64,000 bases of DNA from Evernia prunastri (Eukaryota > Ascomycota > Lecanoromycetes > Lecanorales > Parmeliaceae), in the NCBI GenBank assembly GCA_003184365.1, contig NKYR01000022.1:246885-310884 (forward strand), read 5' to 3'. This document shows positions 1 through 12,314 of this stretch, piece by piece. A program made the position numbers and the translations under genes. The first letter of the stretch is position 1. Each line of letters starts with the position of its first letter. Under the pieces are notes generated by a model. That model was not told the origin of the DNA. It saw nothing but the letters and a program-made list of their open reading frames with translations, and searched no databases.

Positions 1-252
1 CTCGACACGGTAGCGGGCGAGATCGAAAGCCCAGAAGCGGACACCGCTACGATACATAGGGTTCCAAGCGGAGACCGGGAGGGGTCGACGTACCCTTTGG
101 ATAAGGCGCTGCCATAGGCTGTCAATTGGTACTGTAGTTGCGCCGGCGAGCGCGCCAGTCAGAAAGAATGTCGCTTGGCTCGATGGAGGAGGTACCCTTC
201 CCGCTCGTATACTTGGCGGCACAGCTGTGTCATCATGGTCTTCCATAGGCAT
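1..252 (-). CDS. N-terminal part of a mitochondrial-carrier-like protein (cut by window edge)
   Basis: Reading leftward from the ATG at 252, an 84-codon open frame runs in frame to the window edge without a stop. After a polar, proline-rich start (residues 1-27) comes a helix-like segment with GALAGATTVPIDSLWQR at about residues 33-49, followed by YRSGVRFWAFDLAR at 67-80. The first resembles the P-x-D/E carrier signature that ends helix 1 of mitochondrial solute carriers. The second resembles the start of the second helix. Substrate cannot be guessed from this fragment. The gene is divergent from ALG13, with about 270 bp between the two starts. The family call is an inference from short motifs; another small membrane protein remains possible. 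Confidence 0.45.
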   Translation of the reverse strand, partial: MPMEDHDDTAVPPSIRAGRVPPPSSQATFFLTGALAGATTVPIDSLWQRLIQRVRRPLPVSAWNPMYRSGVRFWAFDLARYRVE

Positions 253-526
253 GATTAAGCATCGAAAGAAGCAAAGAATTCCGATTTCCTGACAGGCATT
301 TTGGTATAATTCATATAGTATCTAAGGTAGTGACGTAGATTTTGCAGTAGGGCGAGGGGGTTATGTAACAGGCTTTGCGGGAGTACGCTAGATTCCAATG
401 TCGTGCCCCACACCTGCCTTGTCCCTCGGCAGGCAAGTGTGGGGCACGATTACCACAGTAAAGAGTCATTGGACCTATTCTGTCCCTCTACGACCAAAGG
501 CCCCAGATAGTCGACGAGATTCTATC

Positions 527-1102
527 ATGTCAATGCCCCGCCAGAAAAGGAAACCACAGAAGCTCTGCTTTGTTACTGTCGGAGCTACGGCAAGCTTTGA
601 CTCCCTGGTCAAGGCCACCCTTAGCCCGCAATTCCTGGAAGCTTTGAAGACCCATGATTACACGGACCTACGAGTACAGCATGGCAAAGATGGACAGAAG
701 GTGCTCGATGAATTCAAGAGGAGCAAGGATACCAAAATTTCAGGATTGCTGGACCTCAGCATACATGGATTTGACTTCAATAAGCAGGGCCTAGGGTCTG
801 AGATGCGGGCTGCGAAAGGCGAAGGCGACTTTGTAGAAGGCGTCGTCATCAGCCACGCAGGTAAATATCCATCTTTGTGCCATGTATGAGACCGCAGGCT
901 TACGTGTTGGACAGGGTCCGGCTCTATCCTTGACGCTCTACGAATTGCGGTCCCCATTATCGTTGTCCCTAATCCAGACTTATTGGACAACCACCAAGAA
1001 GAGTTGGCAGAAGAGCTGGCAATGCAAGGATATGTGGTCCATGGAAATCTCGAGTACGGTCTCCAGTTGCAATGTGCACGCGGACTCGGGACAGGTGATT
1101 GA
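527..1102 (+). CDS. ALG13: ALG13-type UDP-GlcNAc transferase catalytic subunit
   Basis: Exons 527-860 and 915-1102 give 173 residues; the 54-nt intron starts GTAAAT and ends ACAG. ALG13 is the soluble catalytic half of the ALG13/ALG14 enzyme that adds the second GlcNAc to the dolichol-linked oligosaccharide on the cytosolic face of the ER. Seen in the sequence: the FVTVGAT start motif (about residues 13-19), the glycosyltransferase family 28 C-terminal motif SHAGSGSILDALR created exactly by the splice (residues 109-121), and VPNPDLLDNHQEELA close after it. Length fits the family (about 170-200 aa). An in-frame ATG lies upstream at 398, but the residues it would add look unlike the family, so the ATG at 527 is preferred. 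No ALG14 is in the window. Confidence 0.9.
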
Positions 1103-3205
1103 CGTCGCGCAGTGACCTACCAGCAGCGATTCGAGAGTCCGAGAGTCTACGGAAGACACAAAAAGTTTGGCCACCTGGGGATACTGGGGAAGATCCTTCT
1201 AACAAAGGACTTATGGGTGTCATGGACCATGAAATGGGCTTCGTTGACTAGAGCCTTCGCTCTTAAGCATCGCGTGGCGACCCTGTGATCCCCACTCCGT
1301 GCGTCGAGGCACAAATGCTCAACGTCAAGACCCGAAGGAAACGAGAACCGAAGGGAACGAGCATCATATATATGCAGCCATGTTTCATTCCAGGGGGCTC
1401 GGGGTCCTGCATGGGAAATATCGCTTGCCTTCTCACGCGGCCATGGGAGGGATGCGGATCGTAACTACCACGTTGTCACACCAACAGTGGAACTTCAAAC
1501 CAATTCGGAAATCACGATTTTTGAACCCGGAGTACAACCACGTCACCCTTGACTGTCTGGGCATCAGAATCCTGCATTTTTTCCTTCTCGAAGCTAGGGG
1601 TAATCGTTTATATATACTAAGGAGCAGCTCTTATCTGAACCAGAACAAGTTCAACTGTAGGATCTCATCCGGTAGCCTGATGGCTTTGTGGGAATGAGCG
1701 AGATTGTATGAGGTATAAGGTGTACGATGGCAGCGTTTTTGGGGTTTGAGTCCGTAGATCTTTACTCCTACGCTCTGTTGCATCTTTTGACGACGTGAGA
1801 TTAAAATACGAGGATCTGAGACACTTTCCTCCTTCGACAGACCTAAAAGTACTAGCCAACAGCGTGGTCCACCTCATAGCCAATCGATCCGGTGAAGAAG
1901 ACGATTCACCGCACTGGAGAAGACCAAAAGATATACCTCTAGCAAGCAGATGATCCTTGTCGACAAAGATCTCACAGACCTACAGATCGTCCGTGCAGTC
2001 ATAGACTAAAAACAAGTTATTAGATCTATCCTTCCGTCTTGGACTTACTCTACAGGCCGTCTACTATTCTCACCTCAAGCGCAAGAAATTACAACGTGTC
2101 GATAGCATCATTCCCTAAGCCAATCACCGCCTTCAGCCGGCCGCACAATCGTTGGGGAACTCCAGCAGCACAAGCTGCAAGTCCGTGTCTGTCGATCATG
2201 CTCGCACAAATCCCCAACCAATGCTTCTCTCTCCTGTCAACATTGTATTTACAGACTAAGAAGAGCGCAGGGTCTCGGTTTTGACGACGCTCCCAATGGG
2301 CCGGTGAAACCCCGAAGCCAGAACAACGGCGCAGTCGACGCATATCAAACGCCATCGGTCGTTGAGCATGCAATCTTTCTTTCATGACCATCGCAAAGCG
2401 CTTACGCAATGCCAGCGAGACTAGACCGAGAGTCAAAGAGCTTGCAGTGAGAGCTTTCCTGCCATCGGCAGGTCACTGTGTTTTAGGAGCGTCGATGGCG
2501 TTGCCAAATTGGCTATGGGTTCCAAGATTAGGGTTCCTGGGTCGTAAGATAGATTGTTTGTGCAGTGATCTGCGGTGAAGCCGCTAAATCTTGGCTGCCT
2601 TGCATTGCATCGCCCCGCAGTTTGACGTGCAAGGCAGGCTACGCTGGTGGAGTATGTCTATCTAGTACAAGATTTCAGCATCCTAGGTGCTTACAGAGAC
2701 AGTCTGCCGCTGCTGCGTGGAGTACATTAAGAGCCTTGCATGGTGACCAACGCAACAAGTTGACTTATCGTTATATGATGGGGACTCTGCAACAAAATAC
2801 CCAAGTTCAGAGGGCTTAAGGATTCGGTCCTCAATCTCTTATCAGAAAACCAGCAGCTGATCTGAAACCGATGCTCTGCTGAACAGATTTATGGATCTTG
2901 ACAGGATGGTTTGAAAGTGGATCTAGAACCAAACTAGAATCTGATTCGTTCGCTTGGGAACGGTATTTGGACATATACCTCGTGAGTTGAATATAGGACC
3001 ACATCTTAGGGATCATCATGTTGCCCTTTATGCATAAATGATGATATGACAGTTCTGCGAGACTACGAACAGTAGAAAGTGTGTAAAGGAGATCCTTGCT
3101 CGCCGTCTACATACTTTTTCGCTCCTCGAACAGCAGGCATTGTCTGTGTCCATCAAAATACCCATCCACATCTTCTTGGCCCATTGCCGGTCTCTTGTTC
3201 CAAAT
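1103..3205. other. Long intergenic stretch, no gene supported
   Basis: About 2.1 kb between ALG13 and the AA12 gene. Open frames of 60-130 codons occur on both strands, the longest at 1299-1697 (+) and 2089-2436 (-). None has a recognisable motif, and none joins to others through convincing splice sites. No repeats, tRNA-like arms or AT-rich decay are obvious. It may hold the ALG13 3' UTR, the promoter of the AA12 gene, and perhaps a lost or non-coding gene. Confidence 0.4.
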
Positions 3206-4786
3206 ATGTTTTTGCTCGTGTATTCAGCGGTGACTACAGTCTTTACCCTTCTCATTGTCCGCGCTACAGGGCAAGCTTGCGGTGTCAATCTTGCGCCTGC
3301 AAACGGGATCAAGCCTGTAGCTGCTCCGGGATATCAGTTCTCTGTGGTGGCCAACGGCCTCACGAAGCCTCGGTCTATACAATTTGACGATGCTGGCAAC
3401 TTGCTCGTATTGCAGGTCGGTAAAGGTATTGAGAGCCTTCAGCTGGACGATGCTGGTGGCAAATGTGTGTGGGCGCCATCCAAGCAAACCGTGGTTTCCG
3501 ATACGGCTGTAAGTCATGCTATTGAACGACTGCATCAGACTGCGGACAAATACTAATACACGTGATACCAGCTCAATCACGGAATGACACTTTCAGCAGA
3601 CGGAAAGACACTGTTCGCCTCAGACCCTACCGCAGCTTATTCATGGGCCTATGACCCTTTCGCTGGGACCGCTGAGCACAAAACTACCGTGGTAGCTGGA
3701 ATGAACACTGATGACCATACCACACGAACACTGTTGGTTTCCGAGAAAGTCAAGAATACGCTGTTGGTTAGTCGCGGAAGTACTTCGAACATTGACCCTC
3801 TAGCATCGAATATTAGCACTGGGCACAGTCAGATCAAAGCCTTCGACCTTGGAAGACTTCCCTCGAATGGCTACCAATTTGACACAGACGGACTCCGTCT
3901 CGGGTACGTACATTTCAGAGATGATGAGAGCAATTCCTCAAATCTGACACCTGTCCTACCTACCCCAACTCTTGCCCTGGATTAGCAATGCTGACTCTGA
4001 AATGTAGATGGGGCCTTCGCAATTCCGTCGGAATCGCTGAACACCCTGAAACCGGCGGGCCGTATTCTGTTGAAAATTCCGCTGATGAGGTAATGCGCGA
4101 TGGCGTCGACGTGCACCAAAATAACCCAGGTGAGGAGATGAACTTCCACGGTACCCTGGTCGGCAACACGGACAAATCTCAGGGCAGCAACCATGGCTAT
4201 CCCGAGTGCTTTGCAGCGTGGGATCCCAGTGGACTTCCAGACAAATGCACCATGGTCGTTGGCAGTCAATTCTCGCTCAACTCAACTTCCGACGGCGTAT
4301 GCGGTTCGAGAACCGCTCCGAGACTGACGTTCCAGGCACACATGGCTCCGCTTGACATCAAATTCAACAACAGCGGAGATCAGGCATGGGTCACCTTTCA
4401 CGGCAGCTGGTACGTTTGCTCAAGTGCTCTTTCCAAGCCCGCTGTTTAATCAGGTGATAAAAAGGGACCGAACGATGCCAGTCGGCTACAAACTGTCACT
4501 CGTCGACTTCGCCAATGGCGAGCCCGTCGCTCCTTCTACGAGTACGACATCATATACGGACATCTTTACCAACGCAGATAACTCCAAATGCCCTGACGCC
4601 TGCTTCCGGCCTGTTGGCATGACCTTTGATAACCAAGGCCGCCTATTTCTGAGCTCGGATGCTTCCGGTGAGATTTATGTCTTGGTCGCCGATGCGGGTG
4701 CGGGGAACGGGAATCCATCTTCAAGTGGTACATCTCTGAGGTTTCGTTCAATGTTCCCTGAAAGGCTTTCATCTTTACTGTTCTAG
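3206..4786 (+). CDS. Secreted PQQ-dependent pyranose/sorbosone dehydrogenase-like enzyme (AA12 family)
   Basis: Four exons (3206-3508, 3572-3903, 4008-4409, 4465-4786) give 452 residues. Residues 1-24 form a signal peptide, so the product is probably secreted. The rest is a glucose/sorbosone-dehydrogenase beta-propeller of the AA12 type: LNHGMTLSADG follows the first splice (about residues 102-112), RNSVGIAEHPETG follows the second, and HGSWDR (about 343-348) is rebuilt across the third intron. AA12 enzymes oxidise sugars such as 2-keto-glucose or L-fucose with pyrroloquinoline quinone and pass electrons to partners such as LPMOs. No cellulose-binding module or long linker is seen. The in-frame ATG at 3140 would bury the signal peptide, so 3206 is chosen. 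The C-terminus is uncertain: splicing from 4728 to 4786 would give a different tail ending at 4839. Confidence 0.82.
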
Positions 4787-6300
4787 CGGGAATCAGTCTG
4801 GTTGACCTTATTATTCGCTCATGGCAGCTTATCTACTGAGAAGAAAAAAAGAAAAAGACATTGACTAGCGTTCCGTGACGTCTCCTCTTGCAATGCTCGA
4901 ATAAGCAAATCAATTGAGGTCCAGCGTATCAAACTGCGCATCCTTAGTTGTTATTTTCGCCTATTCAGCGGTAGACTTGATGACAAAATCATATTTTTTG
5001 CAGCCGTCCTCCCCTCTTCTCTCGTTCTCGTTCGAGCGCGCTCTCACGAAGATTACGATTCCTAAAGTGACTTCAGAAGCATTTGCGAACATCATTGACA
5101 GTGAATCACGTCGTTTATTGGTAAAATCATCGTGAGCGTCCTGAGCCGAAATGTGAAACTTACGAGGCAAGAATGATCTTCTTCTCTGAACGAGTGTTCG
5201 GACTCCAGTGGTGCAGGAAGAAACGTGGTCTTCAATTAATTTTGGATGGCCCTGCAAGAACAAGAGTAATGAACGGTCCGGAGTCTTAATCACCCGCATT
5301 TTTCCTGCCGAGAGCCCAAGGTGAGGTGCCTCTCTGGCATCTTAGGCAAGTCTGGTCCATTCACGACGCAAAATTCGTCAGCCGCATCCCGGGGTCCCCG
5401 CAGATGATCTTCCGGGACGACAGCGATTCATCCGCGAGTCACGATGGCTTCGTGAACGACGGCGACGGCGAGCGCTCGTCGTCATCTCGAGAGACGCTCC
5501 GGCTCGGCGGCCTTTTCGCACCTGATCGCGAGCCCGCACGGACGAACGCTTGCGCGCTCCGGACTTTTTTCTCCTCCGTCGAGGGCATCTGTGAGATGTG
5601 GACACCAAGGTGCGTTGGCCATGGTGCGACGGGACCACGGAGGATGGGTGCTAACCATTGGGATACGCACAGCTTGGTTTTTGGGGGGATGGACGTCGGG
5701 CGAGGGATTATCGTCGGGTTGAAGAGTGGGATTAAGGGGTTTGGGTTTTCTCTCGGGTCAGAGAGTCGGCGTGTGGGTTTTGCTCGAGGCTTTCGTTGCC
5801 AGGGAGGGTGCATGGGAGAAGGACTTGATGGATCTATTTCCCTTTTTCCCTTTCTTATCTGTCTTCGGTCTACCATACGTTAGTGTTGCTGTTTCTGACA
5901 CAATGTTGGCCGTTGTATACATAAGAAATACATTGGCGTTCATGCTCGGCTCGGTTGTACTGACATTGATTGCAACGCCGACCGACCTTCCTCCTTAGGT
6001 AAACGCTTTCGACAAATCTCTTTCATAAATCATCTTAGAAAGACTACCTCCAATCTTTCAATGATTGCCTAGGTTTCGAGCGTTGCATGACCTGTGTAGG
6101 GTACCCATGTGAATTAATGATTGTAGTCCTAGCTTCGATGACAGGAAAGCCTTGCCGGCAGGAAAACGGAGCCCAGCCTGCGTAAAAATATCTATGACCA
6201 AAAAACGGTGCTCTCTCACGATCTCATTGCGCCAGGAAAACAATCCAGTTGAAGGAAGAAAGCCTCAGACAGGTTGAACGCCCAATCTAGCCGCTGTCCT
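4787..6300. other. Intergenic stretch with a GC-rich low-complexity block
   Basis: Nothing recognisable lies between the AA12 gene and the HAD gene. A GC-rich block at about 5370-5640 allows long frames on both strands (5326-5883 +, 5439-5876 -). The minus-strand frame is rich in Pro, Ser, Arg and Lys with no domain, and neither strand gives a convincing intron pattern. I cannot say whether it is a short real protein or composition alone. The 4850-5300 part is low in features. Confidence 0.3.
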
Positions 6301-7575
6301 CTACTCCCCTACCCTCTCCTCAAATCCCGCCTCCAGAATCCCAATCAGCTCATCCAACCTCTCAATCCACCTCCCAGTATGCTCATGCTCCTTCAAGTCT
6401 GCATTGCCTTCATTCGCCAACAACACAGTCGCCGTGCCGGCTTTATGGCCAGCCGTCATATCATCGATCGAATCGCCCACCTGCCGTTTCAATTAAGCAC
6501 TCACCCGCCCTAACAAAAGTAACGTTAGACATACCATGATCAGACCGTCCCCTCCATCATCAAGCTCCCACGCTCTAGCGATATGCAATATCCCCGCCGG
6601 ATCCGGTTTCGGCGGTCTGAATTCCCGAGTGACGATAGGTGCGAACGTCTTGCCTGGAAGGAAGGTCTGCAGCAAGTGCGTCACGGGACCACTGGAAGTC
6701 CTCTAATGAAAAGGCGGCGCGAAAAGGCTGATTGTGCTCACTCGAAATTCCTCGTACACAGACCCATTCGCACATTTCTGCTCTCGAGGTATGCGATCAG
6801 CTCGTTCAAGCCGGGTTGAGGTTCTTGTTCTGTCATTGCTGATGTTTCGATGGCACGGATGGCGGCTTGGGCTTGCTCTTGAGCTGGGTGGGGGAGCGAG
6901 TAGATGTGATCGAGAATGTCGGTTGACTTGTCGATGGAGAGGGCGGCTCTGGAGATGGGGTTTTGTTGGTTTCGGCATGTCATGTAAGGGAACGGGACGA
7001 ACTACCGCATTTCCTTGAACATGTAGGATTGTGGTTTGCTAGGTCAAGCCTGTATGTCAGGACATATCTGATTTGCCAAATATGCGGTGAAGGTGGCTAC
7101 AGCTCGATGACCTGTGACATTGTGAGGACGCCCTTTCCCTTCGCAGTGATATTTTGCATAGGAGATGAAGCCGAAAGAGCATGTCTAAATTATTTCAGGG
7201 ATCTCGGATCCTTCGAATACGCAGATCCATCTATTTCCTAGCGACACAAGTCTGGCTGTGTTTGAGACTTGAGAGATGAGAAGGCAGAAGCAAAGATGAA
7301 CCAGACCCCGGAGACTTTTCTCTTACATCCAATATATTTCAAGCAAAACCATCATCGAATTCTATGAGACATACATACCACAACGTCCCATCGACATCAA
7401 ACACGATGCCTTTTAGCGGTGGTGCTCTAGAGACATTGTCCTTTTGCGGGTCGAGGGGGGCAAATCGCTTTAGCGGCCTCCGCGTCTGGCTCATCGCTCG
7501 AGTAAGAAGATGAAGCGAGGTGATACTCGATACTTTGTGAAGGAGAGAACTTCTGCTAATGAGTGCAATGATCAT
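6301..7575 (-). CDS. HAD-superfamily hydrolase (phosphoglycolate-phosphatase-like)
   Basis: Five exons on the minus strand (7575-7379, 7038-7006, 6948-6742, 6691-6535, 6480-6301) give 257 residues. All HAD motifs are present: the nucleophile motif I DVDGT at residues 60-64, motif II within GLCTRNFD, KPDPAG for motif III, and GDSIDDM at 200-206 for motif IV. The cap has the helical form of subfamily I phosphatases, with YMFKEMRAALSIDKS encoded across a 33-nt micro-exon. The substrate is unknown; small phosphate esters are likely. The first 27 residues, rich in Ser, Leu and Arg, could be a mitochondrial presequence; a second Met at 7494 would give 230 residues without it. The 340-nt first intron is long for this window, but the protein motif reads across it without a gap. 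Confidence 0.82.
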
Positions 7576-8103
7576 GAGAGTCTATCTGAGGTGTGGTTTC
7601 TCAAAGGTGAATCCGCACCAAGCGTGCAGGGGTCTGAGCAGGATGAAAAGCGGAAGGCGCCATTGAAAAACGGGCCGAGAAACCTCCCTAACTTAGCCGC
7701 TCGGGGCTGGCTTCCGGGCAGCTTCCGGAGTAACAACCCCGCCAAAGGCTTAAGACGTTCTCTCTAAGACCAGAACATGACTTTTCATTTGTTAGAAGTA
7801 CATCTTTCATTATTTCCCTGTTCGAAAGAAGTTGGCACTGGATTGCAGCCACGTCTTTGCTATGTGATTTGAGGGTGTAACACACGGGCGACTGATCGAA
7901 ATGTTTTGATAATTGAGCAAGTCTTGTCTAGAGCTCAAGCCTGGTACATCTAATGCTAATAGTGTACATTCGCAAGCCTGTCATAATGCCGAAGCAAACA
8001 AAGTCTTGCATAATCTAACTCTTTCGAAGAACCGTCCAATCATCGCCCTTCACCCATGACAAGATCCGCGCACCGTACACAAAGATTCTCAGCGCGAGAG
8101 AAG
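7576..8103. other. Intergenic, promoter of HAD gene and 3' side of ISW1
   Basis: About 530 bp between two minus-strand genes. Only short shadow frames are present and no motif is recognised. It should contain the ISW1 3' UTR (near 8100) and the HAD gene promoter. Confidence 0.4.
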
Positions 8104-11100
8104 TCATCTTTTCCTGCTTTTCGCTTTGGCCTTCGAGCTAGTGCCGTTGGACGATACGCTCACAGCTCTCGATGTCTGCCCCGAGCTCGCCCTGCTGCCG
8201 TTTTTTACCACTTCAAGCTGCTTGTTCTAAGATACCAAATGATTAGCGTAGTACACCAAAGGTTCGTACACGTGATTCACATACCTTGACTCCGTTCTTG
8301 GCCCGCTTCTTGGCAGGAGCCACGTCTTCTTCCTCCTCAACGTTCTCATCCCTTGCTCTCCCCTTATGGCCATTGGCCATCTTGCCATCCGCCCCTTCAA
8401 ATTCCCTCGAGACCGTTGTCAAAAGCGTAGTACACCGACGCCCAATTTCGATAGGGGTACGGCTCAGGAAAAACCAATCAAACCGGAACAAGGGACTCTC
8501 GCGAATTTCATCTCGGATCTTATCGTAGATGCCCTCTCCATCAACGCCATACCGGTCTAACATGACCAGCAAGAAGCGATCTTCTTCCTCTGTATATACT
8601 TTTTTGTTGGTAGTTGAAACGGAATAGTTGAGTTTTAATTGTTGCAATGGGACACGGTACATATCCATCTTTCGCTTGAGCATTTTCCGCTGGTGGTTCA
8701 GCTTCCGCGTCTTCTCCTCACCCGCTTCGATGTTGGTGATGTATTTAGCATGATCCTGAATCTCCGTATACTTTTGCCAAAAGACTTTGGCATACTCTTT
8801 GATCTCCTTTGCAGTCTTGCCATCGACTTCTTCGGCAATGCCTTCGTAATTGTTTCGACCATACTTAGCGGACCCATTGATGAATTGCTGGAAATCTCGT
8901 CGATTCCAGTCAGCGAATCCCTGTGATGACATTCGCTCCTTCTCCTCTTGTTCTTCTTCGGTCAATGGTGTGGCATTATCAATTTCTTGCTGCTCCAAGT
9001 CACGCTCAGCCTCAGCTTCGTTCTCGGTCAAATCCTCTCTGTCGGGCAAAGGAATCTTGTAACCAATCTCTTTACGAAACCAAGCGGTCTCACGTTCTTG
9101 TAGATCGACAAGCTGAGGAGGGAAGAACTGATAGTCATGGACTTGGACTTGTTTAGGTGCACGCGGTGCCTTTGGTTTTGTATCGGCCGTCCTCCCACCT
9201 GTTGATAGCGCATTCCGGTAATACTTGTCCATCGAGTATGATTGCTCTTTTCGTTCACGCTTTGATGGATTGATCCAAGCAATTCCCACGTCCTTTCTGG
9301 AATTCTTATTGAAGTTTTCGCCATTCCATTCGTAGGCGTTCTCCGAGGCAAAATTTTGCAAATCGTCAATGCCAAGCTTCTCGTATCTCGCATTGAGTGC
9401 TTTTGTGCGCTCTTCACCATGCTGCAGAATTTGGTCAATATCGTCGTCAGTTAAATCGGATTTGTTGCCGAGCACGCCAGTTGCACCTTTACTCTCAAAC
9501 ACTTCCGTTGCGCCATGCTGAATCATGTTGACCAACTCATCCTTGGACGCAGCCGCTTTTGCCGCTTGTTGCGCACGACCCTGTTGAATGACCAATTGGT
9601 CAAGACGTAACTTCTGTGCCGCTCGCTCCAAAACCTTCTCCTCTATCGCGTGTTCTGTGACAAACCGGAATACAACAACCTGCTTCTTCTGTCCTATCCG
9701 ATGCGCTCGATCCATTGCCTGCAAATCTGCTTGCGGGTTCCAGTCACTGTCGAAGAGAATAACGATGTCGGCACTGGTAAGATTGATGCCAAGACCGCCG
9801 GCGCGGGTGGTCAATAAAAAGACGAATTTTTCTGACCCGGGCTTGTTGTAGTCGTCAATGCCAGCAATGCGATCCTCGTGAGCTGTTGACCCATCGATTC
9901 TGCAGTACTTATGCTCACGGAAGACACAATAGTCCTCCAGAATATCCAAGACTCTGCTCATCTGGGAGAAAATAAGGACTCTGCTGCCTTGTTTCTTCAT
10001 CCTGACAAGAATCTTGTCAAGCATGACCATTTTGCCAGCATTATAGACAAGGTGCTCGTCAGTGGTGTACGGTGGTCCAGGCTCGGCGCCTTCGAAGAGG
10101 TACGGATGATTGCAGCACTTTCGTAATTGCATGACAATGTTGAGCAACCGCGTCTTAGACTCACGCTTGCCTGCAGCACCGTTCACGGCGTCTATGTCTT
10201 TTTCGAGGATTTTCTTATACCATTTGACTTGCATCTCGGACATGCCAATGTAAAGATTAACTTCCTTCTTTGGCAGAAGGCTCTTCTCCACGTCGCTCTT
10301 GACTCTTCGTAGCAGGAAAGGTCGAAGGACTCTGTGCAACTGCTGGACGACCGTATCTTGATCTGCGTTCTGCCCTGAGAACCATTGATCAAACGCTTCT
10401 GAATCGCCGAACACGTCCGGCAGCAAGAAATTCAACAATGCCCAAAGCTCGTGCAGATTATTTTGTAGAGGAGTGCCGGTGATAAGTAAGCGATTCCGTG
10501 AGTTGAAAAGGCGGATGATCTGAGCCAGAGAAGATTCTTCATTCTTGATCCGGTGTGCTTCATCAATTATGATGTACTCCCAGGCAAATTTCTTCAAATG
10601 AGCCTTCTCTCGAAGAATCATCTCGTAGCTTGTGATGCAGACATCAAACTTCTCGTCGACCAGGCGGTCATTGATCAGCTGGTGCCGCTCTTCCTTTGCT
10701 CCTTGCAATATCAAGACATTGACCTCAGGTGTCCACATCTTGAATTCGCGATTCCAATTATCGAGTGTTGACTTGGGTACAGTGATGAGATGAGGGCCTT
10801 TGATACCGCAAACGTGTCGAAGATACCCTAGGAAGGCAATAGTCTGCAACGTCTTTCCCAAGCCCATCTCATCAGCAAGAATCCCCGAAATGCCGTTCTC
10901 GTGCAGTGAGATAAGCCAATTGAGCCCGGAGACCTGGTAGTCGCGCATAACCCCGCCTTGAATGAAACCAGGCGATTCATAGAACATTGTCTCAGCCTGT
11001 CCACCCCTCTTCTCGTCCTTCAGTAACTCGGCGTCTTCTTCTTGCTCTGTTCTCCGCCGTCGCTCTCCGGCCGCCCCCCCCGCCCTCCCATGACCTTTCT

Positions 11101-11880
11101 TGGCTTTCCGTTCCTCCTCTTCGTTCTGATGATCGATTGTAGCCATGATCTCCTTGATATGTGGATTCGGGCTGGCATCGATGAAATGACGAAATAAGTC
11201 CGTCAATCCCAGAAGGTAGCGAAAACGTCTGATAGTGTCATCTTCCTGTCATATCAGAGCGGTTAGTGATCGATGTGGAACCGAAAATGTCCACAGCATG
11301 TACTGTACCTTAGTATCATCCAGCCGACTGTGCTTTTTACCAAAAACAGTCTTTCGTAGTTGAGTTGCTTCAATCCTCCGCTTGCGGCCATCGGGTTGAA
11401 ACGCATCGCCCACGACACTGCTTGCCGTGGTATTAGGATTGGTATCTGAATCCTGTTGTGATCGGCAACAATTAGTTAAAAAAAAAACAAGTAGAACGGG
11501 AACATATTTCTTACGGAGTAATCTGGTGTCTCTTGGTTGCCCTAATGTGACTATGTTCAGTGCTTGTGCTTAGAGTCACTGTCTTGCAGGATCTTCTCCG
11601 CGTGTGTAGTGCCAAGTCTTCTATTAGCCTAGTAAGAGGGGGAGCAACATACCATCACGCTGTCTTCGTCATTTGCTGCCGACTTGCGGCCATTGGTACG
11701 ACCGTGATTCTCTGTGGTAGACGTGTCCGAAGGCGTGGTCGCATCGGAGTTGGCGTGGGAGACTCTGTTAGAGGGTGCCATCCTCCCCGATGAATGGGGG
11801 TTTTCACCGGCGAGCTGTGGTAAAGCGCGAGTTGATATTGATGGTTTGAAGTGGTTTGTAGGTATCGCTGGGGGGGCCAA
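8104..11880 (-). CDS. ISW1: ISWI-family chromatin-remodelling ATPase
   Basis: Five exons (11880-11653, 11541-11515, 11452-11309, 11245-8285, 8226-8104) give about 1160 residues. The nuclear motor slides and spaces nucleosomes using ATP. The SNF2 ATPase begins at about residue 232, with Walker A in DEMGLGKT (258-265), DEAH (361-364), and motif V/VI GLGINLTSADIV and QAMDRAHRIGQ. Downstream come the HAND, SANT (GFADWNRRDFQQFI) and SLIDE (YTEEEDRFLLVML) modules that bind linker DNA, then a Lys/Ser-rich tail added by the last 123-nt exon. The 27-nt second exon and the 111-nt intron before it are the least certain parts; a small extra exon could be missed there. An in-frame Met at 11784 would shorten the N-terminus by 32 residues. 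It is divergent from the DUF4588 gene. Confidence 0.93.
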
Positions 11881-12314
11881 AGCATTTACGGACGTGTAGA
11901 GTGGATTGTGGATGAGATATGTGGAGGTTCCAAGGTAGAGAAAGTGGTATGGAGGAGTAATGAGAAGATTGGGTCCAAGTATGAGCTCTCGCGTTCACTC
12001 TAAAAAATCGCTAAACCTTCCCATCCCGATTGGCCATACCTCCGGCGCTACTGCTTCAACAGTCGCCAAGCCTTTGTTGTCAGCCGAGAGCGGCTCATCA
12101 AGGTCCCTACAGTTCACCATTTCCATGTAAAGGATATCTTACTCAAACCACGTTCACTATTCTGTGTCATCGAAAACATACCACAGGATAGCAAGTCTAG
12201 ACTGCCAAATCTACAACATTCCTTGTCCAGCCACCACTATTACCAACGTCACCGCTCGTCCGTACAGCTGCCTTGCCTCGATATTGCAGAAATTCAGAGA
12301 CCACACAACCTGCT
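11881..12314. promoter_or_regulatory. Divergent intergenic region between ISW1 and the DUF4588-like gene
   Basis: About 430 bp separates the two start codons, so both promoters must lie here. I see no clear TATA box or known activator site. The sequence is of normal composition. Confidence 0.4.

Noticed and set aside
1299..1697. Plus-strand 132-codon frame as a gene
   Set aside because: No recognisable motif, biased composition or splice context; judged chance.
5439..5876. Minus-strand 145-codon frame as a gene
   Set aside because: Low-complexity Pro/Ser/Arg sequence in GC-rich DNA, overlapping an equally long plus-strand frame; no motif or splice support.
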